From Liolophura sinensis (lineage: Eukaryota; Mollusca; Polyplacophora; Chitonida; Chitonidae): a stretch of 64,000 bases of DNA. Position 1 is the first letter of the stretch. Every line of letters begins with the position of its first letter. A program made the position numbers and the translations under genes. Below the pieces are notes generated by a model that ran no database searches, was not told the origin of the DNA, and was given only the letters and a program-made list of their open reading frames with translations. Shown one piece after another: positions 42,001 through 52,579 of the stretch. Location: contig NC_088301.1 of the NCBI RefSeq assembly GCF_032854445.1, positions 38,179,187 through 38,243,186 of the forward strand, given 5' to 3'.

Positions 42001-45000
42001 GAGCTCTTCATTACCTTTGCCAATGAGGTTTTTTGTTTCTGGTGTTTTCCTGACTCTCTGTTATTGTCTGTAAGCAACTTTATGTGAAAAGTTATGCACA
42101 GATTCAAATGAAATTGTATGCACAGGTCAGGATTCTGTACCATAGACAGATAGGACAGAAGTGAAGAATATTTGTAGTTAGGAAATTTGTATGTTTATGT
42201 GACAGAGGTTTTTGATCTAGGAGTGCTTTCTAGATGACAAACAAGATTGTCATGTGAGGATGGGAGATGTATATTTTGTACATAAATGTATATAAATTGT
42301 ATATAAATGCAGTCAATGCTTTACATGTCTAAGATTTAAGAGCCTACATGTAGTTATGTTTTCACCAGTCTTTTATTATCGTGCAGGCATTGGAAGAAGA
42401 AAAGGCTTGCTATTCCAGAGCAAGTTCAAAAAATATCTACCTCAATGTTAGCGTGAATGCTATTAAGAAGCTGCGGGTGGAAATTTCAAACAAGAATTCC
42501 AAGAAGTCAAACAATACTAATACTACAACAACTCTTAGCCATCAGACCATGCTAGGAGGTTTGAAGGCTACACAGATCAGCTATACACTCAACAGATCAC
42601 AGGGTGCCCCGAAAGTCCAAACCCAGGACTTTCTAGGTAAATGTTGTGGCTATACTTTGTAGAACTTAATTTTCTCTTTTCAGTGCTAGAAATGATGACG
42701 GACATCTAGGGCAAAACTTGTAATTTTCATATCTTCTGCATTGTGTTATCCAAGGTACTTATATGTACATGTATGTATGAAAAATGAAAATTGGAATTAT
42801 ATGTTTTTGCAGCATTCAGGGCCAAATATCAACATGATTAATGAATCAATATATAGCAAATAAAACAAACAATATATAAAGTAGCAAAGTTAATATAAAG
42901 TACCAAACAGAGAAAGTAAATTGCAAACAAGCTGGTATACATGTAGATTACAATTATTTTAGACGGCTGAATACTTGTGTTTACCAATAGCTCACTTGTG
43001 GGATACCTGTAGTATGTTTATAAGAGAAAGTTTGATCTTGGTTAATGAGCAACTGATTCCGTTATGTTATTCAGGAGCTGAGTTGTACAAACGACTGAAA
43101 CCCTATGTGTTGACTGAGCAGCAACTAGTGGATAATGGCTTCCCAAGATGGGACTCTGATAACCCTGGCACGCCAATTATCAAAGAACGTGATGTAGGAC
43201 AAAACAGTCCAGCAAAAGCCAAATCCAAAGGTAACATCACTTAGTGGGTGATTAGAACCCCACCCATTTCATTACCCTGCACAGCAGCCATAGTCACTAA
43301 TCGATGCCAACTGGGGGCATGTCACTGACAGCAAGGTGTACAGATCTCCCAACTATAGTTATATCCATGAATTAAACTGAAAAATTATTAAGTCAGGCAA
43401 TGACTGTTTCAAACCTGTGAATTCCAAACGCTGTCTCAATCCATGGTCATACCACTACAGGCCTTGAAACGGCGAACGACTGTTAAGGTAACGACGGAAA
43501 TCACATCGCAGCATTATTTTGTGAACGGTTGTCTGTTCTGAGCCCTCAGTAACAACAAATATATGTACTCATGTATTTCAGCTACGAATACATCTCATTG
43601 AGAAATATCTGTCACCAACCTCCCTGTATAATTTGAATGAAGTATGTCATTCTACACGCAGATTTTAATTCCTACCAATGGGAACAATCCTGCTATTGCA
43701 GAAGAGATACCTTTCCCACGTTTTGAAACCGGGAACCCTCCTGGGTACTGGGTGGTCACGTTCACTCTCATCGATCTCCATAGAGTTTTCTTCCGAATTC
43801 TCCTTCATCATGAAATGGCGATCATGAAACAGTCATGGTGCACCTTTAGTGAAGTAAGCCTTTATGTACTGAATTCCTGTACTAAATTTAATCATATGAT
43901 TAAAACTGAGGAAAACATGAATGGTTGATGGCAGGAGCATAGACTGACTGCTCAGGGAAGCATGATCTTGTTTCTTACCTTTGGGAACTGTCCATATAAT
44001 CCCCTGACCATCACCGATGCTTTCGTGCAGCGTGCAGTCAGTAAGAACCACAGTCAATGCAATGGATCATGGGATACACTTTCTGCGTCTGAGGGCAAAA
44101 CTTAAGGTCATTTACAGTAGATTGCTCATCTCAGTGAAGGTGAACCTTGCCCAGTGAGGTCACATTAGAATCCAGCTCCGACAGGCATAACAAAGGGAAC
44201 TGATTTCAGCTCAGTTTCCTCCATGCATTAAACCTCTCAGCAAAGTCCTGGAAAAATCATTGATTCTAATTCCAACATAGTGAATCAGTTTGCAGTAGCC
44301 GGTACAAATGGAGAATCAGTCTACAGGGTTGTCACCTTCATGAGAAAATCTGAATTTTCATTAATAACTGTCAGTCATTTTGTCATGCTGAAAAAAATCA
44401 TAAGTTTTTACCAATTTTAATGGATGTCCAGCAAAGGTCATGAATTTTCTTCTCTCTGAATACCTACATGTGTACATGTTTATGCTGATGTTATGACATA
44501 GTCATCACAGGAACATTCATTGCTGTGTTTTTTAATTTTTTGTTGTTTTAGTGTGATAGTGAAACGTCTGAATTACATCCTTTAATAGTGCACTACTGGT
44601 TTTCAGATTGTGATTTTGTATGGTTAAAATCAGGAATAATTGTTACATTAGGTCATAAAAATGCATGATGTTTTGTTTTATTTTAAAACATCTATGGCAA
44701 CATTGTACTTAGTTCCCTTTGACAGACTAAAGCTAAAAAAGGGTGCCACTTTGTTATTAAAATACATCTAATGTTTGTTTAATGTCTTGTGTATAAACAT
44801 AAATAAATAGGTAACATGAAATTCCATTAATTCCATTCATAGGCAACTACAAAATATGTATCCGTTGTGGGAAGAGATTTGAGGTGTACCCAAATGGAAA
44901 GTATGCTATGAAGGAGGAATGTGTATACCACTGGGGCAAAGCATGGAAACGCAAAAGTATGTACATTATGTCTGTTTGGTTTAATTTCTTCTAACCATCT

Positions 45001-48000
45001 GTAGGTGGTTCTGCAATTACTATAGTATTATCATAATACAGCTCTATTGTGTTCTACCCATCAAGACAAATATATGTACTGTACTACTATTTTATAGCAA
45101 GTCATAAATGTCTTGACACAGCTGGTGTGACTTGTAAATTAAAAACATGAAATATTACCAAACAAGCAAGGCTAAAGTATTTCAAGTGCAGTGGTATGTG
45201 TATGTAGGTCTAAAAGAATCATTAAGGGATGCGTGAAACATATTTTTTATTAATGTTCAGTTTAGAATGTGATCTACAATATAAAACTAAGAAAAAACTT
45301 CCCTGCTCTCTTCTTTGGGTGTAAAAAGGGTTTTAAACTACAGTATTCCTAAGACCCCAGCAGTCAGTAAGAAAATTAAGTAGCGTGTAATTGTGAAGAC
45401 AGTGGTTAACAAAATGGTGGGTGGGATGGAGTCTGATGTCTCAACTTGGGGTTGGTGCGTGTGTGGTTAGTTTTATGAACATGCTGTTCAATAATAATAA
45501 TCACTGAATTTTTCTGTCTTCAGTTGCTGGAGCTATAGAAACCAGATATACATGCTGTTCTAGTGAGCTGGAGGTGAAAGGCTGTCAAGTCTGCCCTGTA
45601 AGTCAAACAGTTCACTCTTTTGCTTCAAACTCGTTCATTATGCAAAAGATTTCTTTTGGGTCAAAAGATTATATCTTCATGGTGCAACATGTTGCCATGT
45701 AGTTGACAGTTTGTGTTTAGCCAGATAAATACAGTTGGCACGTACTGACAAAATACTTCATTTTAATAGGAAAGTGACAGTCATGATGGGGACGTATATT
45801 TCCAAATCCTGTAGCCAATTTGTCTGTTCATTTTGGTTACCTCCCTTTGTTAGGCTGTCACCCCACTGGCATTGCTGAAGCAATTACATCAATGTGTTTT
45901 TCTGAATTGATGGGTCTTCTCCAAGATAAACCCTCGTTCCAAGTAGTATTCCATCCCATTCACAGAGAAGAACACCTTCCAAATACATTTTCTGTTTATG
46001 TGTACATACATGATCCAGGAACATTTCTGTGGATGGTCATAAGTTGACATTGCAAAGTTTTTTCGGACTGGGCCAGCCTAGTGCTACATTCTAACTGTTA
46101 ATTTCAGCTGCATGTTCATGACAGCAACAAGTATATGAACATGTCTGGATTCATGAGGACCCTACCCTGCTCCCCTCCTGTGGATGGAGACTATGGTACA
46201 TATGCCATGGACTGTGAAATGGTGAGAAGCTTAATTGGCTTTTACTCCTCATGCACATGTAGCTTCTATATCACATACAGCTTCAGATGATTTTTAGTCC
46301 CCTTAGTACTGGTAACCAGGGGGCACTATAGCTTTTCATTCCATCTGTCAGTCCATCCCACTCATTTAGTTGGATTTTTTTTAAAATGGTTACCTTATTT
46401 CCTCAACCTTTTTGCATTTGAAAGTGCAACTTTCGGTGCACTTAATGGACCTTTATAAGTACATTTTAGAGATAAAACAACATTGATTGGATTGGTCAGT
46501 TTCAGGGCTTCACAAAAAGTATAATTTTGTCAGTCTGCACATAATAATGCCTTCAGAGTTTACTTAAATAACAAGCGAAAAGTTTGAAGACTTACATTTA
46601 TCATATTGAATTAAAACTTGGTACATGCACCACGAGATACAGATAAAGTTTAAATTCAGACCCCTACACCCAATTTGGACAAAATTTTGACCATTCATTG
46701 TGTTGAATTGAAACTTGATACCTAGCTTCACCATAATGAGTCTCAGATCAAGTTTGAGAATTTGACCGTTTCATCCATTTTCAGCAAAATTATGGGCTTT
46801 GACGTAGTATTAATCTGATGGCTCAAACCATAGGGGAGATGTATTGTTTTTGCAGTGCTTCTAGAATGCTTGTTAACCAACTATTAATACTTTTGTGCTA
46901 CTGGTCTTAAAGCAGAGCAATCAGTTGGTTAAAAATTCCATGACGTTTTAGGTGATTTACTGTATGTCAGAAGTTGCACCCCATTGCAGTGTGTTTTTTT
47001 TTGTTTGTTTTTTTTTCCTGTCATGCATTATTGTTATTAGTTTAACCACAGAATTCACATTGAAAGGTATCTGTATGGCAAGATACAGAAGTTTTGTATT
47101 TTGGTTTCATTCCAGAATCTTTTTATAACAGTCTAGACGATTTCAAAAGAAGCCTAAGTTAATAATCTTTACTACTTTTATGGGTGATGTTGCTATGTGA
47201 TATGGCAAACCTTAAATGTCAATCAGTCTAAAGTTCATGATTTATACTAGTATTTTAAAAATGTGTAAGACAAATCCCAACATTGTGATCATTAATTTCT
47301 TGAGTGAGCTAGTGATGGACTGCACGACTTTTTCCACCAGGTGTACACATTCGGGGGCTGTGAATTGGCCCGTGTCACTGTGATTGCCCCAGATCTCTCT
47401 GTGATTTATGAGTCACTTGTGAAACCCGACAAACCTGTGATAGACTACAATACAAGGTATAGTTTATGTTCTTGCAACTTTTAATTCCAATCAAATGTAA
47501 TATTATGGGTTGGTTCTGGCTTAAAGGCTTTGTAAAACAAGAATGTCTGTGTTTTTTTTTTTAGTTAAAATAGTTAAGAGGATCAGTAATGTAATTTACG
47601 GCAAAAGACTGTCCAAATGTGGAAACCATGGATTTGTGTGAAAATGTTATAATGCTTAATAATACATTTGTACACCCATACTTCAAAGATGTCTGAAATG
47701 TCACACATACACTACCCAGTACAGGTCCAGATATGTTTAAAGAATAGAAAAAAAAAAAAAAAAATAAAAATAATGAAAAATTCATCATGAATCTGCATCA
47801 TTTTAATTTTCTGTGTTTGAACAGTTTTGTATTAACACGTCCAATGTTGCATCCTGTGCAGGTTTAGTGGTATTAAAGAGGAAGACATGAAGGGTGTGAC
47901 CACGACACTGAGAGATGTACAGGCAGTATTACTCAGCCTCTTCACTGATAAGACGATATTAATGGGCCATAGTTTAGAGAGTGACCTCATAGCTACAAAG

Positions 48001-49491
48001 GTAGGCCAGATTATTTAAATATTATAGTATACAGCAGCCTGTGGATTTTATTAATAAGTTGTCTAGCAACAGCTCATTTACTTTTCATTTTTTATGTAGC
48101 TCTTAAAATCATCCCACTCTAAAATAAACATTATCTAAACAGTGTTTTAGAAAATTAAATTTGATATAACTTGCCTTGGCACTTCTTAGCCCATCGATCA
48201 ATTTGTTTGCTGTAATAATTTGTTTCATAGTGATATTTCAGTAAGTGAATGAAATTTGCACAAGTCTGAATATTAATATCAGGGTGTACATGTTCTTCTT
48301 CTTGAGCTGATGTTTTCAAGTCCTTTTTCTATTGCTTTGTTAATCTGATATATTCAGTGTATGTTTCATGAAAATCTTCTTGTGATTTACAGTTGATTCA
48401 CAGCACTGTCGTGGATACATCTGTTGTTTTCCCCCACCGACTAGGACCACCTTATAAAAGGGCTCTCAAGACTCTCATGGCGGAGTTCTTACAGAAGATT
48501 ATACAGGATGATGGTATGGATGTGTCACTTAGCAATGTTTTTCTGTTGTTGTAATGTTGTATCTAAAACATGTGTATTAAAGTTAAATGTTATTATAGTA
48601 GTAAAATCTACCCTGTAAGTCCAGCTTTCCTCCAATGTATCCAGTTAGTTACTTCTAAAAATGGGTGTACATGTCATGCAAATCGGTTTCCTTTCTACTT
48701 GCAGAATTAATCTCAGACTTTGGCCAAACATCTGCAAACATCTGTTAATTACTTTGTTGAGCTATTCAAATCCAATCAACTGGCTCAGTTATTCTCACAT
48801 AGTTAAGAGTTAATACATAGCTCACACAACACACAAATAGTGGATGATATATTCTGCACATTAACTACCTTAACAATCAGTGAAAGTAAAATTATGCATA
48901 TTATTATCCACAGCAATTCATTAGGCTAATGTAATTTGAGTAGTAGCATGTGACATTGATCACTGCTGTAAAATTTTAAAGTGTGCTAGAAAACAAACTG
49001 TCATGCCACATGTAGTCATGGACCACATTTAGTGACAAGCAACAAGTAAGGTGATTTGTATTGTCCCAAATCACAAATTTTCATTCGTACACCATAGAGT
49101 AATGTCAGTAAAATACTGGAAGTTGTGTCCTTGTTGGATGTCTAAACAGTATTTGATTGTTCAATGCCCATGTGGAAAGGCACGCTCTAGGAAAGACCTT
49201 GACATTTTTGGATTAACTGTCCAACACACTTATGAATCCAAATCCAAGAATTGACAGACAAATCATGCTTTTGCTGTCATGTGTGGGGTCTTGACATTAA
49301 TCTACTATATTGAACTATTCAGTGGGAATCACAGTTAATATGTATGTAGCTTTTCTATTGGTAATATTTTATATAATTCTCTGTTTACCACAGTTGGTGG
49401 CCATGACAGTCATGAAGATGCAGCCTCGTGTCTCCACTTGATGCAGCTGAAGTTGAAGGAAGATGCGAAAAGACAAGTGCGCAGAAACTAG
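35949..49491 (+). CDS. REXO1: RNA exonuclease 1 homolog (15 coding exons)
   Basis: Complete gene for a nuclear DEDDh 3'-5' exonuclease-family protein; human REXO1 was described as an Elongin A-binding protein. Exons: 35949-36060, 37872-39568, 39914-39991, 40496-40621, 41200-41334, 41841-41975, 42387-42636, 43075-43230, 44843-44956, 45524-45597, 46108-46221, 47341-47456, 47862-48000, 48393-48513, 49394-49491. All phases agree and give 1154 residues (human about 1221). N-terminal CCCH finger, disordered middle, conserved REXO1 helical region ([22 protein letters not shown]), Cys-rich knuckle, then the exonuclease domain with all catalytic residues. Start chosen because [16 protein letters not shown] matches the family N-terminus. 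Confidence 0.96.
36061..37871 (+). other. REXO1 intron 1
   Basis: A 1.8-kb intron. A decayed SINE lies at 37375-37500. A 79-codon ORF at 36885-37124 has no splice or family support. Nothing else recognised. Confidence 0.6.
37375..37500 (-). mobile_element. Strongly decayed SINE copy
   Basis: TTGTTAGTTGTTTAATACC, CAGTCTCAAGAATAATTCCC and CAACGGCAATTTGAAACC loosely follow the SINE 3' domain and body. Confidence 0.55.
37872..39568 (+). CDS. REXO1: REXO1 exon 2: long disordered region (residues 38-603)
   Basis: A 1697-nt exon. Five copies of a Y-x-P-T/E motif are spaced over ~130 codons (KYTPTPI, EYNPTPI, EYDPESN, EYIPTKR, EYVPTSM); human REXO1 has similar YxPT/EYxP elements. A Ser/Lys/His/Asn-rich tract follows (about 38750-39240), then an acidic stretch with [11 protein letters not shown]. 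The exon ends [11 protein letters not shown], matching the human EECLRIFNES motif. This region likely serves protein binding rather than catalysis. The long antisense and out-of-frame ORFs over it are shadows. Confidence 0.93.
39914..43230 (+). CDS. REXO1: REXO1 exons 3-8: conserved central region
   Basis: Exon 39914-39991 ends [10 protein letters not shown]; 40496-40621 encodes a Gln/Lys-rich helix; 41200-41334 is Ser/Lys-rich. Exon 41841-41975 encodes [20 protein letters not shown] and 42387-42636 encodes [20 protein letters not shown], the segment most like human REXO1 outside the nuclease. Exon 43075-43230 encodes [20 protein letters not shown]. Phases 0,0,0,0,1,1 all agree. Confidence 0.93.
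40742..40892 (+). mobile_element. SINE copy, head-truncated
   Basis: GATGGGAAGGTCTGACAGCA, GTGGATGGTCGTGGGTTTCC, GTCGTATAAGTGAAATATTC, and tail (AAAT)n. It lies in REXO1 intron 4, beginning about 120 bp after exon 4, in the sense orientation. Confidence 0.85.
43231..44842 (+). other. REXO1 intron 8
   Basis: A 1.6-kb intron. The 94-codon ORF at 43644-43928 and its antisense partner have no recognised domain. No SINE is seen. Confidence 0.6.
44843..45597 (+). CDS. REXO1: REXO1 exons 9-10: Cys-rich zinc-binding segment
   Basis: Exon 44843-44956 encodes [14 protein letters not shown] and [11 protein letters not shown]; exon 45524-45597 encodes [18 protein letters not shown]. The C-x2-C ... C-x3-H and CC ... 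C spacing matches the segment before the nuclease domain in human REXO1, where it probably binds zinc. Confidence 0.93.
46108..49491 (+). CDS. REXO1: REXO1 exons 11-15: DEDDh exonuclease domain
   Basis: ExoI is YAMDCEMV (D994, E996), ExoII is MGHSLESDL (D1077), and ExoIII is [13 protein letters not shown] (H1126, D1131). These are all five residues of a DEDDh exonuclease. Flanking text ([28 protein letters not shown]-like [13 protein letters not shown]) is close to human REXO1. The protein ends KRQVRRN and stop TAG at 49489-49491. An active 3'-5' RNA exonuclease is predicted. Confidence 0.97.
46380..46570 (+). repeat. Dispersed repeat family D
   Basis: TTTCCTCAACCTTTTTGCAT, then GGGCTTCACAAAAAGTATAA, TTTTGTCAGT and AATGCCTTCAGA match the copy at 62725-62920 in order. 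It lies in REXO1 intron 11. Confidence 0.6.
46605..46810 (+). repeat. Two-unit diverged tandem repeat
   Basis: TTGAATTAAAACTTGGTAC ... AGATAAAGTTT and TTGAATTGAAACTTGATAC ... AGATCAAGTTT form two ~110-bp units, each followed by GACC-TT-type text. It lies next to the family D repeat in REXO1 intron 11. Confidence 0.5.
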
Positions 49492-51470
49492 CTTGACAAC
49501 TTAGTTCGCGTTCATTTGCTCTTTGTTGGAGCTTTGTTGTTCATTATTGGATGTGGGAATACTAGCTATTCAGAGTTTTGCCAAAATAGATCTGCATTTT
49601 CAGAAACAGTGCTGAAGAAAGGAAGGAAGAGTCATTCTTGCAGAAGAAAAAGACACTGTTACTTTGAACTTGTGTCATAGGGCAAAATATTGAGACATAA
49701 ATTAGTCCTGTTATATTCAAAGTAAATGTATAAGACTAAAGGGAGGACATAATTTGGCAAACATCTTACAGTCAAATTTGGATTTTTATGTGAAGCTAAG
49801 GGGTTTTGGTTGTTTATTATTTATAATCAACTGAATATTTTCAGCTAATAAAGAATGCACACAGCTTCAAATCTTGTGACTTCCGGCTCTAAGCCAGTTT
49901 GTAACTTTGCATAAATCTGAACTGATTATGTCTGTATGAAGTGTACAATGTAAATCCTACTCCTGGCCCTGAAGATCTGTAAACAAACAAAGAAATATCA
50001 TGCAACTTACAAACTTAAGATTAGTATAGCTATTTTTTAATTTTAATTGCTTTTAACTGCAAAGTCATCCTCTGAAAATGTGCTCCGTTATTCTTCATTG
50101 AGTAGCTTTGTACATTTACATGCTAGCTTACCTTTGGCTTGCCAATTTCCTGAAATCTGAATTGTACTAAATACACTGTTTCAATATATGACTCTAACAA
50201 AAAATTATTACTTTTGGTAAAATGTATTTCATCAACTATATTCATCTCAGTACAGCATGAATATTCTTGTGTAAGAACAGAGATATTTTGCTTACCTCAG
50301 TTTTTTGGCATTATTTATCTCTGAATATTATACAACAAAACTGAAGTCCAGGCAATTTTATTGGTATTGATATTGTTATGATGTAGTGCCTGTATATTTC
50401 TCATATGAAATTTGTAGTGCAAACAAGTGTTATTTGTTTATTTCGTAAATATATAAAAGGGTCAGCCGTTTACAAGAATTTTTGATCATCTGAAAGTAGT
50501 GTAACAGTACATCTTGTTACATTTGTTTTGTAAGTGTCTATGTGGAAACTTAATTGTTCCATTGAATAATACACATTAATACACATAATATTTTGGGGAC
50601 ACAAAAGGGCATCGATTTGTAACTAATGAATTCTTATTTCATTTTCATTCAGTCTAGGTCATTTTATCTCAATTCTTGAAAATTTGTTTTCGATTATTTT
50701 CTGTTGATAAAAAGATGAAAGTGCTTTCTAGAACTTGATGGAACATTGTTTTTTCAACATATACAGGCACTTGTACTTTTGAATTTGAAAGTGCTTACCT
50801 ATTTTGTGGAAAGACATAACAATTAGGGGTAAATTGAAGGTTTCAATACTTCATAAGATATATTTGTGAAATGTTGGCTCCCTCAAATCTTAAAAGATTA
50901 TTACATATGTGTTTTTCTTTATTTCTTTTTTTTTTCTTTGATTGCTTTTCATTGTTTAATTTGAAAAATGTTAAGAACAGTACTGAGCATGCTTTGTTCT
51001 GCCAGATGCCAGCATTTGTATCGGTGAGTTTGAATGTGCTGTTCTCTTTTGCGGACAGATACCTCAAATTTACATAAAAATCAAGGTTGTGAGACTTCAT
51101 GTACATCATGTTTGTATTCATGTCATGTACACTTTGACATGAATTATCTAAAATATCTGGGTGATAAACGTACAAAACTAAGGAAAGATTTCTCTTACTC
51201 AGTATTATTTAGAAAGGCCAATTGCCTTTTGGTTTTTGAAAGTTCTGAGTCCAGCTTCACTAATGCTGTGTAACTTTGTGTAACAGAATAATGTTCTCTA
51301 TTTAATCCTATTTGTGAATGTGAAAAGTTCTGAGGAACTGAGTTGTTTGTACAGTATTACTGCACACAACTGACCAATGCGTCCATGATCATATTTCATC
51401 TAATCGAGTTGATATATGATTTCAGTCTGAGTTTATACAGAATAAAATAGCTCTTTCATTTCACACAATC
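49492..51470 (+). other. Probable 3' UTR of REXO1
   Basis: About 2 kb of AT-rich sequence after the stop, without coding signals. AATAAA at 49847-49852 could give a short form. AATAAA at 51441-51446 is followed by CACACAATCTTCGTGTGTG and TTTTT, a strong GU/U-rich downstream element, so it probably marks the main end. Confidence 0.55.
51441..51446 (+). terminator. Candidate main poly(A) signal of REXO1
   Basis: AATAAA with a GTGTGTGTTTTT downstream element about 28 nt on, the best match to a metazoan poly(A) site in the region. Confidence 0.55.
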
Positions 51471-51479
51471 TTCGTGTGT

Positions 51480-52555
51480 GTTTTTATTTGTAGTTTAAAT
51501 GAACCAGATTGTTTAGATTCCCATAAATTCAAGGCAGTTAAATTGACATCATAAAAATGTACATGCATATATAGGCATATATATAAATATATGTACCATT
51601 ATGTAGGCGTGTGATGTGGACTGCTGTTGACTGGGGCCAAATGCAATGACTGGTTTTGCAGATATCAGTATTCAGGAATTGGGTGTATTGATCTTCCAGG
51701 TTCTTTTAGCAAGTTGCTTATTAAAACGTGCACTAAATGTTGATTGGTTGGCTGGTGTGACCATGTGAGAGATGCAAAACAAGTCCAGCCTAAGACTAGA
51801 CTAAGCTGAATTTTGGTTTATGTGCATTTATTTAAGTGTGACCAAAGCTTGAGGCTTTTACCAAGGAAATTTTATCTCTACTGGCAGCCAGTTGTAGAGG
51901 CATATGTATGCCTACCACAAGTGATGATATTCTTTATAAGCCAAATCAGAATCTCAAACTACACGTATCGGTACTAGTTAGAATGGCTGTTAAATTACCT
52001 GGGCAAAATGAAAATGACCAGCAGTTTCAAATACGGTGCACTGAAATCCGACTTCTTACAAGCTGAGAACCGATGAGAGTACAACTCGTAGGCCTACAAA
52101 AACATAATCGGTTTACTTCACTACAAAATTTGTTACATTTAACCTACCCCCAGTGTTGTCGGTCAAAGTTGTCTTGGGGGGGCAAATTAGAAAATGCACA
52201 CATTTGTGCCTCCAGTGTCGGTATCTTATCTTCAGCGATGTACTCAATTTCAGCAGTGCAACCTTCAGACAACTTATTTTCACTGCGAGAAGTCTGTAGT
52301 CTTCACACAAAAACTTTCACTGTAAGGAGTTTGTGACCGTCGCCATGACCATACGCTGTGAGCAGTTTATCGCAGCTCCGCGAGTACATTATTTATCGAC
52401 TAGACTTGTCTGGAGAGTGGAGTTTCCGTTTTTACAGCCAGACGTTGACAAGCGCCGTCTGCTGTACCACTAGCAGCATAAAACTTTCTACACAGCTGCT
52501 CCTTAACAGAGACAGTCTACGAACGGGAAAGTTTGGTCGATATTGACCAGCTCGT
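51480..52555. other. Intergenic and 5' region of the ANKRD29 gene
   Basis: About 1 kb between the REXO1 poly(A) site and the ankyrin gene. Composition becomes less AT-rich from about 52330, consistent with promoter and 5' UTR. No TATA box or other firm motif. Confidence 0.4.
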
Positions 52556-52579
52556 ATGTCGTCGAAGTCATGTCGTTAA
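52556..52579 (+). promoter_or_regulatory. Short upstream ORF overlapping the ANKRD29 start
   Basis: ATG at 52556 opens a 7-codon ORF (MSSKSCR) whose TAA at 52577-52579 lies inside the main frame, 5 bases past the main ATG at 52570. This geometry can lower initiation or allow reinitiation, if the transcript starts upstream. Confidence 0.45.

Noticed and set aside
43644-43928. 94-codon ORF in REXO1 intron 8
   Set aside because: Open but with no recognisable domain, no suitable splice phase, and not needed by the REXO1 reading frame.
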